From the NCBI GenBank assembly GCA_016779585.1, contig JADHNI010000014.1, positions 1 to 58,613 of the forward strand: a stretch of 58,613 nucleotides of DNA. The letters are read 5' to 3'. The translations under genes and the position numbers were made by a program. This DNA is from Pseudomonadales bacterium. GTDB lineage: Bacteria > Pseudomonadota > Gammaproteobacteria > Pseudomonadales > Azotimanducaceae. The notes beneath the pieces are model-generated. The model saw only the letters and a list, made by a program, of their open reading frames with translations, was not told the origin of the DNA and did no database searches. This document shows, in pieces, positions 21,558-32,563 of this stretch. Numbering within the stretch: position 1 is the stretch's first letter; every line of letters begins with the position of its first letter.

Positions 21558-22837
21558 GAACCTTTCTTGTCAAAAGCCAGGTCGAGGCCGGTCAAGCCAT
21601 GCAAGAGTGCATTGGCTGAGAATTCAGGCTCACTGGCACCTTCCTGCAATCGGAAGTTTTCCATTCGCTCAAAGATCACCTTGAACCCTACGTTCATCTC
21701 CCGTCGGCTCAGGGCCGCACCAAGGCAATGATGCACGCCTTTGCCGAAGGCGACCTGTTCGCGCAGGTTGTCACGCATCAGGTTGAACTTCTCTGGCTCA
21801 GGGAATCTTTCCGGGTCCTGGTTCGCTGAGGCAAACCGTGCGAACAGTACGGAGTTTTCCGGAATGGTCACGCCGTGCATTTCCACGTCTTTTGTTGTTC
21901 GCCTGAACATGTTGGACGAGGGGCTGGAGTAACGCAGGGACTCTTCCACGAATCGGGAGATCATGTCTTCTGACAGGTCGTTTTTCAGCAATTCATACTG
22001 GTCCGGATTCTGAATCAGTAGCCAGATGCCTTCAGTCAGTGTCGCACTCGTAGTTTCGTTTCCTGCAACCAGAATCTGCGAGAGCATGGACAGGCACTCC
22101 GCATTGTCGAGTGGCTTCTCACCATCAAAGCTGGCATTAACTACTTTTGACAGGATGTCATCCTGTGGATCTGCGCGCCTTTCTTCCATGCGTTCCACGA
22201 AATAGTGCTGGAACTCAACCATATCTTTCGCGGCCTGAAGCAGGCCATCCCGGTCCAGCTGCTGGCTCAGGTTACCGATGAATGCATCGGTCCACTTGCG
22301 GAACAGAGGCAGGTCTTCTTCCGGAGCGCCAAGCTGGCTAACAATAACGCGAAGGGGTAGCGGCACGCCGAACTCGGACAGAAACTCACATTCACCCTTG
22401 TCAATAAAGTTGTCGATAAGTTCGTTGGCGAGGGACTCGATGTATGGTTCCAGTGCCTTCAATGCTTTCGGCGAAAAGGCGCCATCCACGAACTTCCTGT
22501 ATCGGCGCTGTGCCGGCGGGTCTTCTGTCAGCATGGTCGGGACGTTCGGATATCCGCTCGCCATGACATCCATGATTTCCTTGTCCTCGGTGGCGGTCAG
22601 CTGTCGGCTGGCTGTCAGCATGCGCGATGAAAAAGTTTCGTGATCCATGGCCATCTTGACCACGTCTTCGTAGCGGGAGATGAAGTAGATGCCGGAGTTG
22701 GGATCCTGAAATACTGGCGCTTCTTCACGCAGGCGGCGATTCATCATCCAGGGTGACTTCAGCACCTCCGGGTGCATCGGGTTGATCTCATGGACGGGGC
22801 AAGTGGCAACTCGCGCGACTTCTTCTGACATAATCAA
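21554..22837 (-). CDS. Cytochrome P450
   Basis: A 427-residue soluble bacterial class I-type P450 monooxygenase. Haem-ligand loop FGKGVHHCLGAA (Cys371), I-helix oxygen-binding motif AGNETTS (258-264) and K-helix ExxR in EESLR (Glu299-Arg302). It needs separate ferredoxin and reductase partners, which are not seen nearby. The substrate is unknown; the neighbouring thiolase and MDR gene suggest a lipid or terpenoid. It converges on and overlaps the META-MliC gene by 4 bases, and is divergent from the MDR gene. Confidence 0.94.
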   Translation of the reverse strand: MIMSEEVARVATCPVHEINPMHPEVLKSPWMMNRRLREEAPVFQDPNSGIYFISRYEDVVKMAMDHETFSSRMLTASRQLTATEDKEIMDVMASGYPNVPTMLTEDPPAQRRYRKFVDGAFSPKALKALEPYIESLANELIDNFIDKGECEFLSEFGVPLPLRVIVSQLGAPEEDLPLFRKWTDAFIGNLSQQLDRDGLLQAAKDMVEFQHYFVERMEERRADPQDDILSKVVNASFDGEKPLDNAECLSMLSQILVAGNETTSATLTEGIWLLIQNPDQYELLKNDLSEDMISRFVEESLRYSSPSSNMFRRTTKDVEMHGVTIPENSVLFARFASANQDPERFPEPEKFNLMRDNLREQVAFGKGVHHCLGAALSRREMNVGFKVIFERMENFRLQEGASEPEFSANALLHGLTGLDLAFDKKGS

Positions 22838-22952
22838 ATCTCAGGTGCTATTTATCAGGGCGCCAAGAATAGCATGGAAAACCGTCAGAGGTGATTGTAT
22901 TCCGCTATACTCCCAACGCGATTTAGAAAAATAACAAAGAGGGAAATGTATC

Positions 22953-23960
22953 GTGACCAACACGCAGGTATTGCTGGCTCGCAGGCCCAGGGGACGACCG
23001 GTTCCCGAGGATTTTGAAGTCGTTCAGACCTCGATCCCGGAGCCTGGAGATGGTGAAGCGCTTATGCAAAACCTGTACGTATCGCTGGATGCCGGTTTTC
23101 GTAACTGGATGGATGAGGGCGCAGGCGACGACGTGCTGCCGGCGATGGAAATTGGCCAGCCGGTCATGGGGCTGGTGGCCGGAAAAGTGCTCAAGTCCAA
23201 CCGCGGCGATATGAAAGAAGGCCAGGTGCTGGTTGGCCGTTTATCCTGGGAGGCCTATTCCATTGCCACGGCGAATGACCTGATGGTCCCGATCGAGGAC
23301 AAGTTTGATCAACCCGCCAATCTCTTTCTGGGACTGCTGGGTGATACGGGCCTCTCGGCCTATTTTGGTCTGACACGTGTGGCGAAACTGCAACCCGGTG
23401 AAACCGTGCTGGTCTCCGCTGCCGGCGGTGCGGTTGGCAACGCCTCGGGGCAGATTGCCAAAGCCCTTGGTGCCGGCAGGGTGGTTGGGTTTGCCGGTAG
23501 CGCAGAAAAGTGTCGCTGGCTTGAAGAGGAAGTAGGCTATGACGCCACCATTAACTACCGCGAAGACAATGTCGATGAGGCGCTTGGCAGAGAGTGTCCT
23601 GATGGTATCGATGTGTATTTCGATAATGTTGGTGGCGACCTGCTGGAACCGGTACTTAACCACATCAACTACCAGGCTCGTATCCCCTTCTGCGGTGCTG
23701 TGGCTGACTACACAGACGAGGACGGTACCGGACCGAGAAACCTGTTTCGCCTGGTCGCCAATTGCGCAAAGCTGGAAGGGTTCATGACCCACTACTGGGT
23801 TGAAGACTACGAGGCAGCGCGTGATGTGCTGGTGGGTTGGTTGAACGAAGGTAAACTAAAAAACTTTGAAGCCAGCTATGACGGCGTTGAGAACTGTGGT
23901 GTCGCTTTCAGCGATCTCTTCGCGGGCAGGAATTTTGGTAAGGCTATCGTCAAGGTATGA
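22953..23960 (+). CDS. NADP-dependent MDR-family oxidoreductase (alkenal/prostaglandin reductase-like)
   Basis: A 335-residue zinc-independent medium-chain reductase of the leukotriene B4 12-hydroxydehydrogenase group. It has the Rossmann motif SAAGGAVGNASGQIAKALG, DVYFDNVGGDLL and FMTHYW. Members reduce the alkene of enones with NADPH. GTG 22953 follows an AAAGAGGGA ribosome-binding region; the nearby ATG 22946 is out of frame. It is translationally coupled (ATGA) to the MFS gene, which is in turn coupled to an LLM oxidoreductase, so the three probably handle one compound. Confidence 0.9.
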   Translation: MTNTQVLLARRPRGRPVPEDFEVVQTSIPEPGDGEALMQNLYVSLDAGFRNWMDEGAGDDVLPAMEIGQPVMGLVAGKVLKSNRGDMKEGQVLVGRLSWEAYSIATANDLMVPIEDKFDQPANLFLGLLGDTGLSAYFGLTRVAKLQPGETVLVSAAGGAVGNASGQIAKALGAGRVVGFAGSAEKCRWLEEEVGYDATINYREDNVDEALGRECPDGIDVYFDNVGGDLLEPVLNHINYQARIPFCGAVADYTDEDGTGPRNLFRLVANCAKLEGFMTHYWVEDYEAARDVLVGWLNEGKLKNFEASYDGVENCGVAFSDLFAGRNFGKAIVKV

Positions 23961-25273
23961 AAAAGTATTCTGACTGGACCCTCTGGTACGTGGTCTGCCT
24001 GCTCACCGTTGCATCAACGCTTTCGTTCATTGACCGGCAGATTCTTAACGTCATGATCGGCCCGATCAAGAGAGACCTTGGCGGACTCTCTGACACGGAG
24101 ATCTCACTGATCATCGGGCTCGCATTTTCCACAGTCTATTCACTGACTACTCTGCCGCTGGCGCGGATTGCAGATCGTCACAATCGACGCAACGTGATTG
24201 CTGCAGGCATCTTCAGCTGGAGCCTGATGACCGCGCTCGCCGGTATGGCGAACAACTTCTGGCAGCTGTTTGTGGCCCGTATGGGTGTTGGCGTGGGTGA
24301 AGCCTCATTGGGACCCGCAACCACATCGATGCTGGCAGACTATTTTGAAGAGTATCGACTGCCATTGGCTTACGGCATCGTCGCGACGGCACCGTTTATT
24401 GGCTCGGGCCTGGCCAGCCTGGTCGGTGGTCCGTTGATCGACTACCTTGAAGCTCAGCCGCAGATGGTGTTGCCGGTATTCGGCGAAATGTATTCCTGGC
24501 AGACCGTGCTGGTGGTGGTTGGTCTACCGGGGATATTGCTGGCGGTCGTCATGTTCACCATTGCGGAGCCGGAGCGCACTGGTGCCAGCGCGGACAAGAC
24601 CGAGGGATATTCCTACGCGGAACTCTGGGAGTTCTGTATGCAGCGCAAGAAGTATTTGTCTTATCACTTTATTGCGTATCTTTGCCTGTCCATCCAGGGT
24701 TTTGCGTTCCTCACCTGGGTCGTTGAGTTTTTTGTTCGCACCCATGGCTGGACCCGGACCGAGATCGGCATCACCTACGGTCTTATTGCACTCATCGTTG
24801 GCATCCTGGGAAGTGTCTGGGCCGGCTGGTATGCGGGCAGGATGTTGGGCCGGGGCAGGGCGGATGCGCCGATGCGTCTTTGCCTGTGGGGAACGATTGG
24901 TCTTGGTCCGCTCGCTGTCATCATGCCGCTGCTGGATAGTGCATGGCTCGCAATCGGATTGATCATCCCGATTACATTTTTCATGGCGATGCCGCCCGGT
25001 CTCTCCAATGCCGCGCTTCAGGCGATTTCCCCCAACCGACTGCGCGGTCAGATGATTGCGGTATACCTTATTTGCGTGAGTTTCCTGTCGTACCTGTTTG
25101 CGCCATTGATTATCGGGTTGATGAATGACTACGTCTTTGGGCGAGAAGATGCAATTCACCTGTCGCTTTCATCACTGGCAGCGGTGAATTACCTGATTGC
25201 TGCGATATGTCTCGCGCTCAGTCTGAAGCCGTTGGAAGAGGCTACAGCAAGAGTTAAGGAGTTTGCGCAATGA
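23957..25273 (+). CDS. MFS transporter (spinster-like)
   Basis: A 438-residue major facilitator with about 12 predicted hydrophobic helices. The signature loop 2-3 is LPLARIADRHNRRNVIA, with SFIDRQILNVMIGPIKRDL in helix 1 and GVGVGEASLGPATTSMLADYF in the helix 4-5 region. These are typical of the spinster-like family common in catabolic clusters for sterols and aromatics. It is coupled by ATGA overlaps to both the MDR reductase upstream and the LLM oxidoreductase downstream. The cargo is unknown. Confidence 0.9.
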   Translation: MKKYSDWTLWYVVCLLTVASTLSFIDRQILNVMIGPIKRDLGGLSDTEISLIIGLAFSTVYSLTTLPLARIADRHNRRNVIAAGIFSWSLMTALAGMANNFWQLFVARMGVGVGEASLGPATTSMLADYFEEYRLPLAYGIVATAPFIGSGLASLVGGPLIDYLEAQPQMVLPVFGEMYSWQTVLVVVGLPGILLAVVMFTIAEPERTGASADKTEGYSYAELWEFCMQRKKYLSYHFIAYLCLSIQGFAFLTWVVEFFVRTHGWTRTEIGITYGLIALIVGILGSVWAGWYAGRMLGRGRADAPMRLCLWGTIGLGPLAVIMPLLDSAWLAIGLIIPITFFMAMPPGLSNAALQAISPNRLRGQMIAVYLICVSFLSYLFAPLIIGLMNDYVFGREDAIHLSLSSLAAVNYLIAAICLALSLKPLEEATARVKEFAQ

Positions 25274-26193
25274 CAAAGCTGGGATACCTGGTGCCCACCA
25301 GGGAGCAGATCATGCAGGGCTCGCACGGGACGCGTGAATTGTTGCAGCGGGCTAAATTCGCGAAAGATGCTGGCTTTGATTCTCTCTGGGTTGGGGATTC
25401 TCTGTTTGCTCGGCCACGACATGATCCTCTTACACTGCTTGCAGCGCTTGCCATTGAAACACCGGGCATGGAGCTCGGTACCGCGATACTGCTGCAATCC
25501 CTTCGAAACCCGATCATCCTTGCGCAACAACTGGCGACCATCGACCAGTTGGCTGAAGGGAAACTGATTGTTGGTGTCGGGATTGGCGCCGATGCGCCGT
25601 CGATTCGAGCTGAGTTTTCTGCAGCCGGCGTGCCATTTGAGAAGCGCGTCGGCCGACTGGTGGAAAGTGTCAATCTCTGTCGGGCACTCTGGCGGGGTGA
25701 GCCGGTAACCTGGAACGGCCGCTGGCAGGTTGAAGATGCCCTGGTGGCGCCAATTCCTTTCCAGGAAGGTGGCCCCAGGATCTGGTATGCCGCAGGGGTT
25801 GATGCAGGTGTTGAGCGTGCGGGAAAACACTTTGATGGCTGGTTTCCGATCGGTCCGGATGCGGCAACCATTGCCAGGCAACAGCAGATCCTGAATGGTG
25901 CCGCGGCTGTGTCAGGTCGTCATGTGTCCACGGCGGTGTACTTGACGATCTGTGTCGATGACAGCATCGAAACCGCTGATCAGAAGATCAATGACTACCT
26001 CGAGCAGTACTATGGTTTCTCAGCGGAGATTCTGAGAGGTATCCAGGCCTGTTGCGGTGGTGATGCTGAATCAGTCCTGGCCTGGATGAATGAGTTTGTT
26101 GATGCCGGTGCCGAACACCTCGTGATTCGAATCGTGGGCGACTACCAGAAAGCACTGGGTGAGATCGCCCGACTCAGACATCTTTTGAAATAG
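25270..26193 (+). CDS. LLM-class flavin/F420 oxidoreductase 4
   Basis: A 307-residue luciferase-like family protein. It has the barrel motifs KDAGFDSLWVGDSLFARPRHDPL, MELGTAILLQSLRNPI and LAEGKLIVGVGIGADA, and a C-terminal DAGAEHLVIRIVG. It is smaller than the three LLM genes at 1250-4357. Since the genome makes F420, this may also use F420, but FMN-dependent relatives exist. It starts within the stop of the MFS gene (ATGA) and is convergent with the SDR gene. Confidence 0.87.
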   Translation: MTKLGYLVPTREQIMQGSHGTRELLQRAKFAKDAGFDSLWVGDSLFARPRHDPLTLLAALAIETPGMELGTAILLQSLRNPIILAQQLATIDQLAEGKLIVGVGIGADAPSIRAEFSAAGVPFEKRVGRLVESVNLCRALWRGEPVTWNGRWQVEDALVAPIPFQEGGPRIWYAAGVDAGVERAGKHFDGWFPIGPDAATIARQQQILNGAAAVSGRHVSTAVYLTICVDDSIETADQKINDYLEQYYGFSAEILRGIQACCGGDAESVLAWMNEFVDAGAEHLVIRIVGDYQKALGEIARLRHLLK

Positions 26194-26195
26194 AT

Positions 26196-29296
<3,101 letters not shown>

Positions 29297-29331
29297 CGGC
29301 GGCCTTTAAGAAGCTCATGGAGCGGGTATTT

Positions 29332-29353
29332 GTCCCCGGTGACAATCGGGGAC
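29332..29353. repeat. GTCCCCG...CGGGGAC palindrome after katG
   Basis: A 7-bp perfect inverted repeat with an 8-base loop, 35 bases after the katG stop and ahead of the kinase gene. It shares the GGGGAC core with the repeats at 19553, 30580 and 46285. It could be a weak transcript-end hairpin; there is no U-tract. Confidence 0.6.
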
Positions 29354-29390
29354 TATTCCTAGACAATAAATGCTCTTTCGGGGAACAACT

Positions 29391-30344
29391 ATGACCCGCT
29401 TTGAAGAGCAAAAACCGGATGATGGGGATATCCTGTATCTTGAAGATACCGATATCCCCCTGCCGGAACAGCTGAACCCGAGCACACGTTACATCCACTT
29501 CAAGACGATCGCGCGGGGCGGCAAAGCCATTATCCAATCCTGTCGAGATCGTTTTCTTGGTCGCACCATCTGCTACAAGCAGCTGAAATCCGAGTTTCGA
29601 GACAATAAGGTCGAGCAGCTGCGATTCCTGCGCGAAGCGCGTATCAGTGCCTTGCTGCAGCATCCCGCCACGATCCCCACCTACGACCTTGGCCGTGACC
29701 TGCGAGGCGATCTTTATTTCACGATGAAGCTGGTGCACGGTTACACCTTGCGTGAAGTGCTGGACTATCGTGAGCGTTACGACCTGGGCCAGATGCTGAG
29801 CATCATCATTCAGGTCGGACAGGCGCTGGCCTATGCGCACACCCATGGCGTGATCCATCGGGATATCAAACCCGAAAACATTCTCGTCGGGCCTTACGGT
29901 GAGGTGCTGCTCATGGATTGGGGGCTCGCAAAGGTCTGGGCACGTGGTATCGAAGACGGCGTCATTGAACCGCTCACGAAACAGATTTCAACCAGTGCTG
30001 TGGATAACAGCGTTACCGGTCTGGGAGGCCTGGAAGGTACGGTGACCTACATGTCGCCGGAACAGCTGCAGAGGGATCCGGGTATCAACGGGCGCAGTGA
30101 CATATTCAGCCTGGGAGTCGTGCTCTATGAAGTGGTGACCGGCACCACACCGGCGGAAGCTGAAACTGTCCTGGAAATGCAGGAAAAGATTCTCAAGGAA
30201 CAGCCGGCGCCGCCATCATCCAGGCTTCGAATGAAGGTTCCCTCCTTGCTGGATGTCCTGATCATGTCATGCCTGGCGAAATCGCCTGATGACCGCCCGG
30301 ATGATTGCCTTGAGATCGTCCGGTTGCTTCAGGAAATCGACTGA
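29391..30344 (+). CDS. Hanks-type serine/threonine protein kinase (soluble)
   Basis: A 317-residue kinase domain with no transmembrane helix. The phosphate-binding loop is reduced (ARGGKAIIQ), catalytic Lys63 lies in ICYKQL, the alpha-C Glu is about residue 82, the catalytic loop is HRDIKPEN (156-163), the metal-binding motif is DWG (176-178) in place of DFG, and the activation-loop end is MSPEQL. DWG is common in bacterial kinases of this type, so it is likely active. ATG 29391 follows CGGGGA; ATG 29370 is also in frame. The first NtrC-like site of the glnII region begins 8 bases after its stop. Targets are unknown. Confidence 0.9.
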   Translation: MTRFEEQKPDDGDILYLEDTDIPLPEQLNPSTRYIHFKTIARGGKAIIQSCRDRFLGRTICYKQLKSEFRDNKVEQLRFLREARISALLQHPATIPTYDLGRDLRGDLYFTMKLVHGYTLREVLDYRERYDLGQMLSIIIQVGQALAYAHTHGVIHRDIKPENILVGPYGEVLLMDWGLAKVWARGIEDGVIEPLTKQISTSAVDNSVTGLGGLEGTVTYMSPEQLQRDPGINGRSDIFSLGVVLYEVVTGTTPAEAETVLEMQEKILKEQPAPPSSRLRMKVPSLLDVLIMSCLAKSPDDRPDDCLEIVRLLQEID

Positions 30345-30351
30345 TACTCTT

Positions 30352-30368
30352 CGCACAAATATGGTGCA
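30352..30368 (+). promoter_or_regulatory. Putative NtrC site 1 upstream of glnII
   Basis: GCACAAATATGGTGC keeps the NtrC pattern GCAC-N7-GTGC and has a perfect TGGTGCA right half. It sits about 198 bases upstream of the sigma54-like element, a usual enhancer distance. Confidence 0.6.
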
Positions 30369-30393
30369 AATATGCGCCTTATAATGGATCGTC

Positions 30394-30408
30394 GCTCTAA
30401 TTCGGTGC
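30394..30408 (+). promoter_or_regulatory. Putative weaker NtrC site 2 upstream of glnII
   Basis: GCTCTAATTCGGTGC matches GCAC-N7-GTGC with one mismatch in the left half. Its centre is 41 bases (about four helical turns) from site 1, as in paired NtrC enhancers. Confidence 0.4.
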
Positions 30409-30548
30409 ATATATTTCCTGCCTGAACCTGCGTGGCTTGCCGGTACTTCACCACCGGAACAAGGCAGCCTCCCCGAAAACCAGTAAAAACAAGACCTTCG
30501 GCGACCTGGCCATTGAGCAGTCCGATTTTGTTTATCCGTGCGCAAAGT

Positions 30549-30564
30549 AGGAACGCTTATTGCA
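30549..30564 (+). promoter_or_regulatory. Putative sigma54 (-24/-12) promoter of glnII
   Basis: AGGAACGCTTATTGCA carries the invariant GG at 30550-30551 and GC at 30562-30563 with exactly ten bases between, and matches the consensus CG and TTGCA. It is about 85 bases upstream of the glnII start codon. Confidence 0.65.
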
Positions 30565-30648
30565 CCATATCGTCTCAGAGTCCCCGGGTTGGGGACATTT
30601 GATAAACCTTTTGGAAGATTTTCGAAGTTTTTAGGAGCGAGAGAAACC

Positions 30649-31659
30649 ATGAAGAGTAAGTTGGAGTACATCTGGCTGGATGGATACAAGCCGACCCAGA
30701 GTCTGCGAAGCAAAACCATGATCCGGTCGGATTTCAGCGGCAAGCTGGAAGACTGCCCAATGTGGTCATTTGACGGTAGTTCTACACAACAGGCGGAAGG
30801 CAATAGCTCTGACTGCCTGCTGAAGCCGGTTGCTGTTATCCCTGACCCTGAACGTAACAATGGTTATCTCGTGATGACCGAGGTACTGAACCCGGACGGC
30901 TCTCCTCACGAATCAAACGGTCGCGCAACGATTGATGACGATGATGATGATTTCTGGTTCGGTTTTGAGCAGGAATACTTCCTGTGGGACCCCGACCATG
31001 ACCTGCCTCCGGGCTTCCCACGTGCGGGTTACCCTCGGCCACAGGGCCCTTATTACTGTTCGGTTGGTGCGATGAACGCCTACGGACGTGAAATCATTGA
31101 AGAGCACCTGGATCTCTGTCTCGAAGCTGGCCTCAACGTTGAAGGTATTAACGGTGAAGTGGCTGCAGGCCAGTGGGAATTCCAGGTGTTCGCAAAAGGT
31201 GCAGCGAGGGCGGGTGATGAAACCTGGCTGGCACGATACCTGTTGGAACGAACAGCTGAAAAGTACGGCATGTCCATTAACTGGCACCCGAAACCCCTCG
31301 GTGACACCGACTGGAATGGTTCGGGTATGCACGCAAACTTCTCCAACGGTGTGATGCGCGAATCCGGCAAGGAAGATGTTTTCACCAAGATCTGCGAGGA
31401 GTTCGGCAAGAACGTTGCCCGTCATATCCACGTGTATGGTGCTGATAACGACCAGAGATTGACTGGTAAACACGAGACCCAGTCTATCGAACAGTTCAGC
31501 TACGGTGTCTCTGACCGGGGTGCGTCTATCCGTATTCCTATTGGTACCGTGGAAGATGGCTGGAAAGGTCGACTGGAAGACCGTCGTCCTGCATCCAACG
31601 CTGACCCCTACAAGGTGGCAGCGGTTATTGTCCAGACAACGAAGGAATCAGGCGTCTAA
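30649..31659 (+). CDS. glnII: Glutamine synthetase type II (GSII)
   Basis: A 336-residue eukaryote-like GSII, much shorter than the usual bacterial GSI (about 470 aa). It makes glutamine from glutamate, ammonia and ATP. Motifs are LEYIWLDGYKPTQSLRSKT, PMWSFDGSSTQQAEGNSSD, FGFEQEYFL (metal-binding Glu), GINGEVAAGQWEFQ, GSGMHANFS and the C-terminal GVSDRGASIRIP with EDRRPASNADPY. The start has a strong TTAGGAG site. Upstream sites indicate NtrC/sigma54 control, as known for rhizobial glnII. An intrinsic terminator follows. Confidence 0.95.
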   Translation: MKSKLEYIWLDGYKPTQSLRSKTMIRSDFSGKLEDCPMWSFDGSSTQQAEGNSSDCLLKPVAVIPDPERNNGYLVMTEVLNPDGSPHESNGRATIDDDDDDFWFGFEQEYFLWDPDHDLPPGFPRAGYPRPQGPYYCSVGAMNAYGREIIEEHLDLCLEAGLNVEGINGEVAAGQWEFQVFAKGAARAGDETWLARYLLERTAEKYGMSINWHPKPLGDTDWNGSGMHANFSNGVMRESGKEDVFTKICEEFGKNVARHIHVYGADNDQRLTGKHETQSIEQFSYGVSDRGASIRIPIGTVEDGWKGRLEDRRPASNADPYKVAAVIVQTTKESGV

Positions 31660-31684
31660 GACACCATTTCTCGTTGAGCGATTG

Positions 31685-31714
31685 AAGCCGGCGCCTTGTG
31701 CACCGGCTTTTTTT
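31685..31714 (+). terminator. Rho-independent terminator after glnII
   Basis: AAGCCGG (31685-31691) pairs with CCGGCTT (31703-31709) around an 11-base loop that can pair further, and a run of T continues to 31714. It lies 25 bases after the glnII stop. Confidence 0.85.
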
Positions 31715-31758
31715 GCGTGCAGAATAATTTGATGTATCACATTAATTTCGATTAACCT

Positions 31759-32547
31759 GTGAATATGCAGATGACGCGAAAAACTGTTGGTACTACCCTG
31801 GGCCTGCTGGCGCCTGTCGTGGCCATTGCCACAGTGGTGCTCTGGTTCCGTATGAACAGTGCCATTGGTATTCCTGAGGATCGTACGATCTGGATCGTTT
31901 TTTCCCTGCTGGCAATTGTCATGTCTGTTGCTTCTTTTGTCATCGGCACAAGGTGGTTTGGCGGCGTTGCCGCGGTAGTCGCGATTTTCCCCGCCTTGCT
32001 GCTGCCAGCGACGATCGCGATCAGCAAGCAGCAGGTCGCAGAACAAGCGATCAAGGTTGGAGACACGATTCCCTACTTTGTGGCAGTGGATGACCAGGGG
32101 AAACGTTTTACTTCCGATGCACTGGCCGGTACGCCAGTTCTCATCAAGTTTTTTCGCGCCCACTGGTGACCTTACTGTGTCGCCGAGTTGCGGCGATGGT
32201 CTGACGAACTCCAGGGAGAGTTCGAAGCGCGTGGCCTGAAGGTGGTCACGATCAGCACTGATTACCCTGAAGAAATCAGGAAACGTCGTGGTGCGCACCG
32301 GCTCCAGGCAACCATGTTGTCGGACCGCAACCTGGGCGTCACAGATGCCTTTGGCCTGCGTAACGAAGGGATTCATTCCGGACCTGTCGGTGAAGGTGAG
32401 GCTGAGGCGCTGCCGGTTCCTACGACTTTACTGGTCGACAAAAACGGTGTTGTGCTCTGGATGGACCAGGCTGAAAACTACCAGCGCCGATCCGGTCCCG
32501 AAGTCGTGCTGGCTGCCATGCAGCAATACCTGGATACAGGTGGCTGA
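31759..32547 (+). CDS. Membrane-anchored peroxiredoxin-like selenoprotein 1 (in-frame TGA read as Sec)
   Basis: 262 residues if TGA 32167-32169 is read as selenocysteine (codon 137). Three N-terminal helices (about 10-30, 44-62, 66-86) precede an AhpC/TSA-type thioredoxin fold: GDTIPYFVAVDDQGKRF, VLIKFFRAHW-U-PYCVAEL, VVTISTD and VPTTLLVDKNG. In the family the U position is the catalytic Cys (W-C-P-x-C). The frame is unbroken on both sides, and a 6-7 bp hairpin with a G at the start of its loop lies 9 bases after the TGA. The start is uncertain (GTG 31759, ATG 31765 or 31771). No selA/B/C/D is in the window. Read without Sec it would be two fragments, 31759-32169 and 32188-32547. Confidence 0.83.
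32170..32198 (+). promoter_or_regulatory. Candidate bacterial SECIS hairpin 1
   Basis: Right after the TGA at 32167: stem GTCGCC (32179-32184), 7-base loop GAGTTGC beginning with G, and stem GGCGAT (32192-32197), with one more U-G pair possible outside. The distance from the TGA to the loop is 15 bases, close to known bacterial SECIS spacing, and a G in the first two loop positions is a SECIS requirement. Confidence 0.65.
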
Positions 32548-32563
32548 GAACTACCTCGACTGT

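Larger units (their letters stand above)
30345..30648 (+). other. 304-bp glnII upstream region
   Basis: No credible gene is seen here; an in-frame extension of glnII (from 30538) has no family similarity. It holds two NtrC-like sites, a sigma54-like element and a GTCCCC-GGGTT-GGGGAC palindrome at 30580-30596, between the -12 element and the start codon. The palindrome would form a hairpin in the 5' leader. Confidence 0.7.

Noticed and set aside
30538..30648. N-terminal extension of glutamine synthetase
   Set aside because: It would run over the sigma54-like element and the hairpin, and the family begins at ATG 30649.
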